Shown here: piece after piece, positions 1 to 6,906 of the stretch
Layout: each line of letters opens with the position of its first letter
Numbering within the stretch: the first letter of the stretch is position 1
From: GCA-2731375 sp964462145
Lineage (GTDB): Bacteria; Pseudomonadota; Alphaproteobacteria; GCA-2731375
Assembly: GCA_964462145.1 (NCBI GenBank)
Contig: CAYWYB010000061.1
Span: forward strand, 1-19,952
Length of the DNA stretch: 19,952 bases
Reading direction: 5' to 3'
Translations under genes and position numbers: made by a program
Notes under the pieces: generated by a model
What the model saw: only the letters and a program-made list of their open reading frames with translations
Databases searched by the model: none
Told to the model about the DNA's origin: nothing

Positions 1-935
1 ATATTGAAATCGTTGGACAGTTCCTCAAGGGTTTTCGGATCGTCGGTCAGGCGGCGCTCGGTAATGATATGGCGCTCGCGCTCGTTCAGGTTCTCCATGG
101 CGCCCATCAACAAGGCCCGGCGCTTGCTCAATTCCTCTGATTCCGCCAGCTCCGTCTCCTGGTCGGTGCTGTCATCAACCAGCCAATCCTGCCATTCCCC
201 CTCGCCCTCGGCCCGCAGGGGCGCGTTCAGGGAATTGTCGGGGGCGGCCAGGCGGCGGTTCATGGAGACCACGTCTTTTTCCGGCACGTTCAGGGCGGTG
301 GCGATTTTCTCCACCTGATCGGGGCGCATATCGCCCTCGTCAATAGCCTGGATCTGGCCTTTCAGCTTGCGCAGCTTGAAAAACAGCTTTTTCTGCGCCG
401 CCGTGGTGCCGATTTTCACCAGGGACCACGACCGCAGGATATATTCCTGAATATTGGCCCTGATCCACCACATCGCGTAGGTGGCAAGGCGGAAACCGCG
501 CTCCGGCTCGAAGCGTTTAACGGCCTGCATCAGGCCGATATTGCCTTCCGCGATCAATTCGGCCACGGGCAGGCCATAACCGCGGTAACCCATGGCGATC
601 TTGGCCACCAGACGCAGATGCGAAGTCACCATTTTATGCGCCGCCTCGCGGTCATCATGCTCCCGCCAGGCCTGGGCCAGCATGTATTCCTCTTCATGGG
701 GCAGCATGGGATATTTGCGGATTTCCTGCAGATAACGCGACAGGCTGGCCTCCGGCGTCGGGGCCGGGGGCAGGCCAAGGCCGGCATCACGGCTTGCAGG
801 CGCTGCCTCCGCCTTGGCAGGCTCCATCACGGCGGTTTCCGGCATCTTGGCGTCGGACGCGCGCCCGGAGCCTTTTCCGGAGCCCTTCTTGGCGTTGGAT
901 TTAGCAGTTTTCGGTTTCGTCTTGCTCGCTACCAT
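1..935 (-). CDS. rpoH: RNA polymerase heat-shock sigma factor RpoH (sigma-32), 3' end cut by window edge
   Basis: This is the alternative sigma factor that directs RNA polymerase to heat-shock promoters. About 311 codons are visible and the C-terminus lies beyond the left edge. The conserved core starts near residue 60 (LSRYLQEIRKYPML). Region 2 follows at about 85-170, including the TYAMWWIRANIQEYI stretch. The RpoH box QKKLFFKLRK at 181-190 separates RpoH from RpoD and other sigma factors, and the start of region 4 is seen near 280-311. The ATG at 935 gives about 55 residues before the core, rich in Lys, Gly and Ala, which is longer than the short leader of most alphaproteobacterial RpoH proteins. 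Met31 and Met37 are possible shorter starts, and no strong Shine-Dalgarno sequence settles the choice. The gene lies downstream of rluD on the same strand, with a promoter in the gap. Identity is very secure; the exact start is less so. Confidence 0.95.
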   Translation of the reverse strand, partial: MVASKTKPKTAKSNAKKGSGKGSGRASDAKMPETAVMEPAKAEAAPASRDAGLGLPPAPTPEASLSRYLQEIRKYPMLPHEEEYMLAQAWREHDDREAAHKMVTSHLRLVAKIAMGYRGYGLPVAELIAEGNIGLMQAVKRFEPERGFRLATYAMWWIRANIQEYILRSWSLVKIGTTAAQKKLFFKLRKLKGQIQAIDEGDMRPDQVEKIATALNVPEKDVVSMNRRLAAPDNSLNAPLRAEGEGEWQDWLVDDSTDQETELAESEELSKRRALLMGAMENLNERERHIITERRLTDDPKTLEELSNDFN

Positions 936-1010
936 TGCTTCACCCGTGCGCCGTTCACGCCGGCGCGTTGCTTATATTCCTGGTTACGGTCTGATTGGAT
1001 GCAGGCCGTT

Positions 1011-1039
1011 ATGTTACTGAAAAACAAGGGTTATGTCAA
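1011..1039 (-). promoter_or_regulatory. Sigma-70-type promoter for rpoH
   Basis: On the minus strand there is a perfect -35 hexamer TTGACA (1034-1039), a 17-base spacer and a -10 hexamer TAACAT (1011-1016), which matches TATAAT at 4 of 6 positions. Transcription would begin near 1003-1005 and leave a leader of about 70 bases before the rpoH ATG at 935. The site lies in the 153-base gap between rluD and rpoH, so rpoH can be transcribed independently of rluD. Seen by eye only. Confidence 0.6.
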
Positions 1040-1088
1040 GAAATTCCATTCGGATACCACTGGATCGCGGCACCCGCCCCCACTCCAT

Positions 1089-2090
1089 TCAGGCATTACC
1101 GAACTGTCGGAAAAGCTCCAACAGCGCCTGCATGTCATGTGGTGGCTCGGTCTGGAAATTCAAGTCCCGGCCATCCACGGGATGGCGGAAGCCCAACTCC
1201 GCCGCATGCAGGGCCTGACGCTTGAAATTGGCGATTGCCTGGCGCAGATCATCGGGCAAATCGCTGCTCCGGCCACGCCGGGCGCGGCTATATAGCGGAT
1301 CGCCCAGGACGGGATGGCCAAGGGAGGACATATGCACCCTGATCTGATGCGTCCGTCCGGTTTCCAGGCGGCAATCGATCAGGCTGGCGGTCAAACCATA
1401 GGCTTCCACCAGGGCATAATGGGTCACCGCCGGTTTGCCGCCGCGATCCACGATGGCCATTTTTTTGCGGTTATTGGGGTCGCGGCCAATATTACCCTCG
1501 ATCCTGCCGGTTGCTTGCGCGGCATGGCCCCAAACCAGCGCCCGGTAACGACGTTGAATATCATGACGGGCGAACAGCTCGCTCAAGCCTGTGTGGGCGG
1601 CGTCATGCTTGGCCGCCACCATCAGGCCGGAGGTATCCTTGTCCAGGCGGTGCACGATGCCGGGCCGGCGCACCCCGCCCACGCCGGACAGGCTGTCGCC
1701 GCAATGGGCCAGCAGGGCATTGACCAGGGTCTGATCAGGATTGCCCGGCGCCGGATGCACCACGAGGCCGGCGGGTTTATCGAGCACGATCAGATGTTCA
1801 TCCTCGTACAAAATATCAAGATCCATGGCCTGGGGTTGCGGCGTGGCGTCCTCGGGCGGGGGGATGTCGAGGCGAATGGTCTCGCCGGGTTTGACCCGGT
1901 ACGAGGCCTCGGTTACCGTCCGTCTGTCGTCTGTTTGCTCGATCGAGACATGGCCGGCTTCGATCAGGGCTTTTATGCGCATGCGCGAAAGCCCCTCGAT
2001 GGCCAGAGAGAGCAGACGGTCGATACGCTGCCGGGCCTGATCGGGCCCAACCACAATTTTATGCACGGCTATTTTCGGATCTTCGCTCAT
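1089..2090 (-). CDS. rluD: 23S rRNA pseudouridine synthase, RluD/RluA family
   Basis: This enzyme isomerises specific uridines to pseudouridine in 23S rRNA (helix 69 for RluD) during 50S assembly. It has 333 residues, close to the 326 of E. coli RluD. An S4 RNA-binding domain is visible at about 20-75. The catalytic motif HRLDKDTSG follows at 147-155, with D150 as the nucleophilic aspartate. The second family motif RLETGRTHQIRVH is present further on. The reading frame is open back to 2309, but the extra 73 residues do not resemble the family. The ATG at 2090 gives MSEDPK and then the S4 domain, so I use that start. No strong Shine-Dalgarno sequence is visible. The start codon overlaps the divergent start codon at 2089. 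rpoH follows downstream. RluD rather than RluC or RluA is inferred from the S4 domain and length. Confidence 0.9.
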   Translation of the reverse strand: MSEDPKIAVHKIVVGPDQARQRIDRLLSLAIEGLSRMRIKALIEAGHVSIEQTDDRRTVTEASYRVKPGETIRLDIPPPEDATPQPQAMDLDILYEDEHLIVLDKPAGLVVHPAPGNPDQTLVNALLAHCGDSLSGVGGVRRPGIVHRLDKDTSGLMVAAKHDAAHTGLSELFARHDIQRRYRALVWGHAAQATGRIEGNIGRDPNNRKKMAIVDRGGKPAVTHYALVEAYGLTASLIDCRLETGRTHQIRVHMSSLGHPVLGDPLYSRARRGRSSDLPDDLRQAIANFKRQALHAAELGFRHPVDGRDLNFQTEPPHDMQALLELFRQFGNA

Positions 2091-2415
2091 GACCCAACAC
2101 TGGACCGAGAATAGCACCCGGCTCAAGCTTCTCGTTGGCGTAATGACCACTTTGTTGGTTATCGGCTTGATTTTGCTGGTGGTCGGCATCGCCAAAACCT
2201 CCAAGGAATTGACCGAACAGAGCGAGGCGATAGCAGCGAAAATCGGCGATGTGCCGGTGCAATTGGCGCCGGGTGACAGCCTGATCAACCTGAGTGCCGA
2301 TGGCGGCAAGCTTTACCTGGGCCTTCGTCATGGCGATGGCAGCCAATCCGTCCTGGTGCTTGATGGCAAAACTGGCGAACAATTGGGCCGGCTGAAGCTG
2401 GAAACGGCACCGTGA
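2089..2415 (+). CDS. Small single-pass membrane protein (DUF6476-like)
   Basis: This 108-residue protein of unknown function has a short N-terminal tail with two basic residues (R11, K13). One hydrophobic membrane segment follows at about 13-35 (LLVIGLILLVVGIA is its core), and then a soluble domain of about 70 residues. That domain contains short beta-like repeats (GGKLYLGL, SQSVLVLDGKTGEQLGRL) resembling one or two PQQ/WD-type strands. It would be anchored in the inner membrane with the domain probably in the periplasm. From memory it fits the short alphaproteobacterial family named DUF6476, often found beside rluD; this was not searched. The gene heads a four-gene run, and the next gene starts inside its stop codon (GTGA). 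No clear ribosome binding site is visible. An alternative start at Met19 would cut into the membrane segment, so I keep 2089. Confidence 0.75.
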   Translation: MTQHWTENSTRLKLLVGVMTTLLVIGLILLVVGIAKTSKELTEQSEAIAAKIGDVPVQLAPGDSLINLSADGGKLYLGLRHGDGSQSVLVLDGKTGEQLGRLKLETAP

Positions 2416-2834
2416 TCATCCTGCCCAGCGAACCGCGCGCCGCCATCGCCAGCCATGCGGCGGCAGACTATCCGAATGAAGCCTGCGGGCTATTGCTCGG
2501 ACAAAGGCAGGGCGAAGACTTGATCGTCTCCCAGGCCGTCGCCTCCACCAACGTGACGGATGAACCCAGCCATCGCTTTGCCATCGACCCCGGCCTGCGC
2601 CTGCGCCTGCAAAAGGCGGCGCGCACGGGCTCGGAAGAAATATTGGGCCATTATCACAGCCACCCGGACGGCGCCGCCCGGCCTTCGAAAACCGACCGCG
2701 CCGGTATATACGAGGCCGACCTGGTCTGGCTGATCGCCTCGGTGAAAGGCGGCCATATGGACAAGATCGCCGCCTTCATGCCCTGGGCCGATTGCGGCGG
2801 CTTTGATGAAATCGAATTACGCGATGAGCTATAG
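2412..2834 (+). CDS. JAMM/MPN-domain zinc metalloprotease (Mov34/PAD-1 family)
   Basis: This 140-residue protein consists of a single JAB1/MPN+ domain. The full catalytic JAMM signature is present: E23 in the NEACG motif, then H82-x-H84, seven residues, S92 and D95. Active members are zinc isopeptidases or peptidases. Bacterial ones are known to trim the C-termini of ubiquitin-like sulfur carriers such as CysO, ThiS and MoaD. The start is GTG at 2412, sharing GTGA with the upstream stop codon, so translational coupling is likely. The threonine aldolase follows 8 bases downstream. No sulfur carrier or E1-like gene lies in the window, so the substrate is unknown. Family membership is clear; activity is inferred from the intact motif. 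Confidence 0.88.
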   Translation: MIILPSEPRAAIASHAAADYPNEACGLLLGQRQGEDLIVSQAVASTNVTDEPSHRFAIDPGLRLRLQKAARTGSEEILGHYHSHPDGAARPSKTDRAGIYEADLVWLIASVKGGHMDKIAAFMPWADCGGFDEIELRDEL

Positions 2835-2842
2835 GTAACAAG

Positions 2843-3868
2843 ATGAACTTCTCCTCCGACAATGCCACGGGCGTGGCGCCGCAAATCATGGCCGCCCTGG
2901 CCGCCGCCAATGAAGGCCACGCCATGGCCTATGGCGACGACCCTGTAACAAAAGCGGCTGAAGCGGCCTTTACCGAGCTGTTCGAGCGCGAGTTGGCGGT
3001 CTTCCCCGTGGCCACGGGCACCGCCGCCAATGCCCTGGCGCTTTCCGCCCTGACGCCGCCCTGGGGCCAGATCTATTGCCACCGCAATGCCCATATCGAG
3101 GAGGACGAGGCCGGCGCGCCGGAATTGTTCTCGGGCGGGGCCAAGCTGGCCCTGCTGGATGGTGAACATGGCAAGATCGAGGCGGAAACCCTGGCCGCCG
3201 CCGTCGCGGGCGCCGGTTTTGGCGTGCAGCACCATTCGCAACCGACCGCCATCTCGTTGACCCAGGCGACCGAGGCCGGCACCGCCTATGCCCCCGACGA
3301 GGTCGCTGCCCTGGCCGCCATCGCCCACGATGCGGGCCTGTCCGTGCACATGGACGGGGCGCGTTTTGCCAATGCCCTGGCGCATCTGGATTGCAGCCCG
3401 GCGGAGGCGACCTGGAAGGCGGGCGTCGATGTGCTGTCGTTCGGCGCCACCAAGAACGGCGCCATGGCGGCTGAAGCGGTGATCTTTTTTGACCCGGACG
3501 CCGCCGGCGATTTCCTCTTTCGGCGCAAGCGGGGCGGGCACCTGTTTTCCAAGATGCGGTTTCTATCGGCCCAATTGGTGGCCTATCTGCGCGATGATCT
3601 GTGGCTGGCGAACGCCCGCCACGCCAATGCCCGCGCGGCGGAACTGTCCCAGGGCCTGGCCGCCCTGGACGGCGCCCGGCTGGCCCATGACGTGCAGGCC
3701 AACGAGATTTTCATCTATCTGCCCGAGGCGGTTCTGGGCGCCCTGGAAGCTGGCGGCGTCAACTTTCACCGCTGGGGCACCGATGGCCAGGCGCGCTTTG
3801 TCTGCGCCTTCAACACGGACCCGGACGATGTGGCACGGGCCCTGGAAGTCGCCCGAAACGCGGCGTAG
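2843..3868 (+). CDS. ltaE: Low-specificity L-threonine aldolase (PLP-dependent)
   Basis: This enzyme cleaves L-threonine or L-allo-threonine to glycine and acetaldehyde using pyridoxal phosphate. It has 341 residues, normal for the beta-eliminating-lyase/threonine aldolase family. The N-terminus (MNFSSDNATG) and the TGTAAN motif near residue 58 match the family. The HMDGAR motif at 169-174 supplies the PLP-ring aspartate D171. The Schiff-base lysine is K204 in SFGATKNG. It is the third gene of a plus-strand run, 8 bases after the JAMM gene and 19 bases before the MBL gene. The Shine-Dalgarno sequence is weak, so it probably depends on the operon. The family also contains phenylserine and hydroxy-amino-acid aldolases, so the true substrate may differ. 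Confidence 0.88.
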   Translation: MNFSSDNATGVAPQIMAALAAANEGHAMAYGDDPVTKAAEAAFTELFERELAVFPVATGTAANALALSALTPPWGQIYCHRNAHIEEDEAGAPELFSGGAKLALLDGEHGKIEAETLAAAVAGAGFGVQHHSQPTAISLTQATEAGTAYAPDEVAALAAIAHDAGLSVHMDGARFANALAHLDCSPAEATWKAGVDVLSFGATKNGAMAAEAVIFFDPDAAGDFLFRRKRGGHLFSKMRFLSAQLVAYLRDDLWLANARHANARAAELSQGLAALDGARLAHDVQANEIFIYLPEAVLGALEAGGVNFHRWGTDGQARFVCAFNTDPDDVARALEVARNAA

Positions 3869-3887
3869 CGAGGGAGGAAACGAAACC

Positions 3888-4760
3888 ATGTCAGGCCTGA
3901 TGCCAAGTCTAATGGTGGGCGATATCGCGGTACAGCGCATAATCGAGGAAGAAGTGCCGTTCTTCATTCCCCACGAGACCTTTGTCGAGGCCACGCCCGA
4001 AGCCCTGGCGCCGCATCGTCATTGGCTGGAACCCAGGGCCATGGACCCTGAAACCGGCATGCTGATCCTGCCGTTCCAAAGCTATCTGGTGCGCACGAAA
4101 CATCACACCATCCTGATCGACACCTGCATCGGCTGCGGCAAGGGCATCACCCACCGCCCGCAATGGTTCCAGCGCACGGACCAGACCTGGTTGAACAATC
4201 TACGCGCCGCCGGTCTGCAGCCCGAGGCCATTGACTATGTCTTTTGCACCCATCTGCATGCGGATCATTGCGGCTGGAATACCTCGTTCGTGGATGGCCG
4301 CTGGGTGCCCACATTCCCCAACGCCAAATACATCTTTTCCAAGGCCGAATACGCCGCCGCCGAAACCCGCAACGACATCATCTTCCAGGAAAGCGCCCTG
4401 CCGATCATGGAGGCGGGCCTGGCCCAGTTGGTGGATATGGATTTCGCCCTGGACGACAATGTCTGGCTGCAGCCCACCATCGGCCACACGCCGGGCCACG
4501 TGGCGGTCAACCTGACATCGAACGGCCACAGTGCCGTGATGTGCGGCGACCTGATCCACAGCCCCATCCAATGCGTGCATCCCGAATGGAGCCCGGTCTT
4601 CGACGCCGACCCGGAACAGGCCCGCCAAACCCGCCGCCATTTCCTGGCCAGCAACGCCGAAAGCGGCCAACTGGTCCTAACCGCGCACTTCCCCTCGCCG
4701 TCGATTGGCCATGTAGTGACAGAGGGTGACGCGTTCAGATTCAATTACGTTGAGGACTAG
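3888..4760 (+). CDS. MBL-fold metallo-hydrolase
   Basis: This 290-residue metallo-beta-lactamase-fold hydrolase resembles the quorum-quenching/AHL-lactonase-like and general MBL group. The metal motif THLHADHCG places H122, H124, D126 and H127. Further ligands are probably H204 (GHTPGHV), D221 (MCGDLIH) and H267 (TAHFPSP). Two metal ions, usually zinc, would be bound. There is no signal peptide, so it should be cytoplasmic. The reading frame is open far upstream inside ltaE, but the ATG at 3888 has a strong GGGAGG ribosome site at 3872-3877, which decides the start. It is the last gene of the run from 2089. The substrate cannot be read from the sequence. Confidence 0.88.
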   Translation: MSGLMPSLMVGDIAVQRIIEEEVPFFIPHETFVEATPEALAPHRHWLEPRAMDPETGMLILPFQSYLVRTKHHTILIDTCIGCGKGITHRPQWFQRTDQTWLNNLRAAGLQPEAIDYVFCTHLHADHCGWNTSFVDGRWVPTFPNAKYIFSKAEYAAAETRNDIIFQESALPIMEAGLAQLVDMDFALDDNVWLQPTIGHTPGHVAVNLTSNGHSAVMCGDLIHSPIQCVHPEWSPVFDADPEQARQTRRHFLASNAESGQLVLTAHFPSPSIGHVVTEGDAFRFNYVED

Positions 4761-4789
4761 GAAGCTCTGTCGCTCATGCCCGGTGATGG

Positions 4790-5089
4790 TTAGTCGGTCA
4801 CGTACCGCTTGCTGAGCACAACATCACAGCCGATGCGTCCCTTGGCATCGACTAGGTAGGGGCCCAGTTTACTCAGAATTTCCTGAGAGGCCTCGGTCGC
4901 GGCTTCAAAATTTTCTTTGGTGTCGTACAGCAAAACCGACATGGACTTGTTGCCACCAAGATCCAGAACCACGTACGACTGCATTCCCTCAACCTTCGCA
5001 CTCAGTTGATCCATCAAATCGGCCGCTACCGCAAGAGCCTCATCCCTTTTGTCAGCCGCCATCGTAGTTTCAACAACGCTCGCGTACAT
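4790..5089 (-). CDS. Small ABM-like dimeric alpha/beta-barrel protein
   Basis: This 99-residue protein has the alternating strand/helix pattern of the dimeric alpha/beta-barrel fold shared by antibiotic biosynthesis monooxygenases (ABM) and related stress-responsive proteins. It begins with a strand (MYASVVETTM), followed by a helix rich in Ala, Asp and Leu, a central strand (SYVVLDL and SMSVLLYDT), a second helix and a final strand (IGCDVVLS). The start is well supported by GGGAGGG just upstream (5093-5099 on the plus strand, read on the minus strand). It stands alone, tail-to-tail with the MBL gene (29 bases apart) and head-to-head with the FAD oxidase operon. The fold call is moderate and the enzymatic activity is unknown. 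Confidence 0.65.
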   Translation of the reverse strand: MYASVVETTMAADKRDEALAVAADLMDQLSAKVEGMQSYVVLDLGGNKSMSVLLYDTKENFEAATEASQEILSKLGPYLVDAKGRIGCDVVLSKRYVTD

Positions 5090-5111
5090 ATTGCCCTCCC
5101 GTTCATATTTA

Positions 5112-5141
5112 ATTGTATCTAATGTGCACTGTTTCTTGCAA
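5112..5141 (-). promoter_or_regulatory. Likely promoter for the small ABM-like gene
   Basis: On the minus strand the -35 is TTGCAA (5136-5141), followed by an 18-base spacer and the -10 TACAAT (5112-5117), which matches TATAAT at 5 of 6 positions. Transcription would start near 5105 and leave a short leader carrying the GGGAGGG ribosome site. The surrounding stretch is clearly AT-richer than the genes. Read by eye. Confidence 0.5.
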
Positions 5142-5195
5142 CACGAGTATTTTGACAGTTATGACAAGCCCCTGTCGAGTCATTCGATACAGCCA

Positions 5196-5233
5196 AGCAC
5201 GGAAACGTCTAGCCCCCCGGCCCGGCCCGTGCT
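5196..5233. repeat. Inverted repeat in the leader of the FAD oxidase operon
   Basis: AGCACGG at 5196-5202 pairs perfectly with CCGTGCT at 5227-5233, across a 24-base C/G-rich loop. It lies 40 bases before the ATG of the FAD oxidase, so it could be a leader stem-loop or an operator. No run of T follows, so it is not an intrinsic terminator. Confidence 0.4.
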
Positions 5234-5273
5234 GAAATGGGTTCAGCGCATATGTAGTCAGGGAGTTTTGCGA

Positions 5274-6881
5274 ATGGTGGATCGACAGCCGAAATTCTTT
5301 GGTTGGGGTTTCGAGGGCGATGGCCTGACCCTGGATGAAGAGAAAATGGTGCTGGACAATTATGCCGAACGATTCGGCGTGGACGGCTTTGAACGCATCC
5401 CCATTCCCACCCCGGACCAGATCGATCTGCACAGCCCGCGTGTCGAGGTGCCGGCCAAGCTGGGGTCGATCTGCTCCACTAAAGATCATGACCGCCTGAC
5501 CCACACGTACGGCAAAAGCTTCCCTGACTATGTGCGCATCACCGACAAGGATTTCGCCAACGCACCGGACGTCGTGGCCTATGCCAAGTCCGAGGATGAC
5601 GTGGACGCGGTGCTGGATTGGGCCACGGGCGCCAATGTGGCGGTGATACCTTTCGGGGGCGGTTCGACCGTGGTGGGCGGTATCGAGCCTTCCGTGGGCA
5701 ACAAATTCGCCGGCAGCCTGAGCCTGGACCTGACCGGGCTAAATCAAATTTTGGAAATCGACAAGGTTTCCCGCGCCGCCCGTATGCAGGGCGGCATCCG
5801 CTGCCCGGATATCGAGGCCGGCCTGCGCCCCCATGGCCTGACCATGCGGCATTTCCCACAAAGTTTCGATCTGGCCACCCTGGGCGGCATGATCGCCACC
5901 CGCTCGGGCGGCCACTATGCGACTGTTTACACGCACATTGATGATTTCGTGGAAAGCACCCGCATGCTGACGCCGGCGGGCGCCATGGAAAGCCGGCGGC
6001 TGCCGGGATCGGGCGCTGGGCCCAGCCCGGACCGCATGGCGATAGGCTCCGAAGGCTCCCTCGGCATCATTACCGAGGCCTGGATGCGCCTGCAGGACCG
6101 CCCCAGCCAGCGCCGTTCGGCGGCGATCAATTTCGATAAATTCGAGGACGCGGTGGAAGCCGTGCGGCAGTTGACCCAATCGGGCCTGTTCCCCACCAAC
6201 GTGCGCCTGCTGGACCGCATGGAAGCCATGTTGAACGGTGCCGGCGACGGCAGCCACGACGTGGTGGTGCTGGGCTTTGAAAGCGCCGATCACGCCGTCG
6301 ATGCCTGGATGGAACGTGGCCTGGCCATTGCCCGCGAGCTTGGCGGCAAATATGACGAGGCCGCCTCCAAGGCCGAGGACAGCAATACCTCGGGCGCGGC
6401 GGGCGCCTGGCGCAATGCCTTTATCAAGATGCCCCATTTCCGCGATGCCCTGATCTCGGCGGCGGTGATCTCGGATACGTTCGAGACCGCCATAACCTGG
6501 GACAAGTTCCACAGCTTCCACGAAAACGTCACCGCGGCCACGGAACAGGCCATCGAAGAGGTCACGGGCACCAAGGGCGTTGTCAGCTGTCGTTTTACCC
6601 ATGCCTACCCGGACGGCCCGGCGCCCTATTACACCTATCAGGCCCTGGGCCGCCACGGCGCGTTGCTGGAACAATGGCACGAGATCAAGAGCCGTGCCTC
6701 GGACGCGGTGATCGACAATGGCGGCACCATAACGCATCATCATGCGGTGGGGCGGGATCATATGCCCTGGTACGAGCGGCAGCGCCCGGATGTTTTCGGC
6801 ATGGCCCTGCAAGGCGCCAAGGACAAGCTGGACCCCGCCGGCATTCTCAACCCCGGCGTCATTGTTCCATTGAGTAAATAA
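5274..6881 (+). CDS. FAD-binding oxidoreductase, alkyldihydroxyacetonephosphate synthase (AGPS)-like
   Basis: This 535-residue flavoprotein belongs to the VAO/PCMH superfamily. The FAD-binding part starts near residue 95 (PDVVAYAKSEDDVDAVL), with the cofactor-binding glycine motif IPFGGGSTVVGG at about 125-136. A cap domain follows. The C-terminal region carries the AGPS hallmarks: THAYPDGPAPYYTY and the triple histidine H488-H490 (THHHAVG), ending in LDPAGILNPGV. In eukaryotes AGPS swaps an acyl for an alkyl chain in ether-lipid synthesis; most bacterial relatives have unknown substrates. The frame is open back to 5049, but the ATG at 5274 is preceded by GGGAG at 5261-5265 and gives the family N-terminus. 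It is the first gene of a three-gene operon, 25 bases before the FAH gene. An ether-lipid role is not supported by the neighbours. Confidence 0.85.
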   Translation: MVDRQPKFFGWGFEGDGLTLDEEKMVLDNYAERFGVDGFERIPIPTPDQIDLHSPRVEVPAKLGSICSTKDHDRLTHTYGKSFPDYVRITDKDFANAPDVVAYAKSEDDVDAVLDWATGANVAVIPFGGGSTVVGGIEPSVGNKFAGSLSLDLTGLNQILEIDKVSRAARMQGGIRCPDIEAGLRPHGLTMRHFPQSFDLATLGGMIATRSGGHYATVYTHIDDFVESTRMLTPAGAMESRRLPGSGAGPSPDRMAIGSEGSLGIITEAWMRLQDRPSQRRSAAINFDKFEDAVEAVRQLTQSGLFPTNVRLLDRMEAMLNGAGDGSHDVVVLGFESADHAVDAWMERGLAIARELGGKYDEAASKAEDSNTSGAAGAWRNAFIKMPHFRDALISAAVISDTFETAITWDKFHSFHENVTAATEQAIEEVTGTKGVVSCRFTHAYPDGPAPYYTYQALGRHGALLEQWHEIKSRASDAVIDNGGTITHHHAVGRDHMPWYERQRPDVFGMALQGAKDKLDPAGILNPGVIVPLSK

Positions 6882-6896
6882 GATGAGTAAATAGGA
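6871..6896. repeat. 13-base tandem duplication at the oxidase-FAH junction
   Basis: TGAGTAAATAAGA (6871-6883) is repeated immediately as TGAGTAAATAGGA (6884-6896), with one mismatch. The first copy carries the last codons and stop of the FAD oxidase. The second copy contains a three-codon ATG-AGT-AAA-TAG micro-frame and part of the ribosome site (AGGAG) of the FAH gene. It looks like a slippage duplication. Confidence 0.6.
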
Positions 6897-6906
6897 GCGA
6901 ACGACC

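Noticed and set aside
936..1010. RNA thermometer in the rpoH leader
   Set aside because: Thermosensors are known for some rpoH mRNAs, but I see no clear hairpin pairing with a Shine-Dalgarno here. A folding calculation would be needed.
1314..2114. Long plus-strand frame antisense to rluD
   Set aside because: It is a high-GC shadow frame of rluD with no family features. The same applies to the long antisense frames over ggt, the dioxygenase, the acyl-CoA dehydrogenases and the oxidase.
2091..2309. Extended rluD frame back to 2309
   Set aside because: The extra 73 residues are antisense to the membrane-protein gene and do not resemble the RluD family. The ATG at 2090 leads directly into the normal N-terminus.
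3489..3887. MBL hydrolase frame extended into ltaE
   Set aside because: This is an out-of-frame shadow of ltaE. The strong ribosome site at 3872-3877 sets the start at 3888.
5049..5273. Extended N-terminus of the FAD oxidase from 5049
   Set aside because: The 75 extra residues overlap the ABM-like gene and the control region and look non-coding. The ATG at 5274 has GGGAG upstream.
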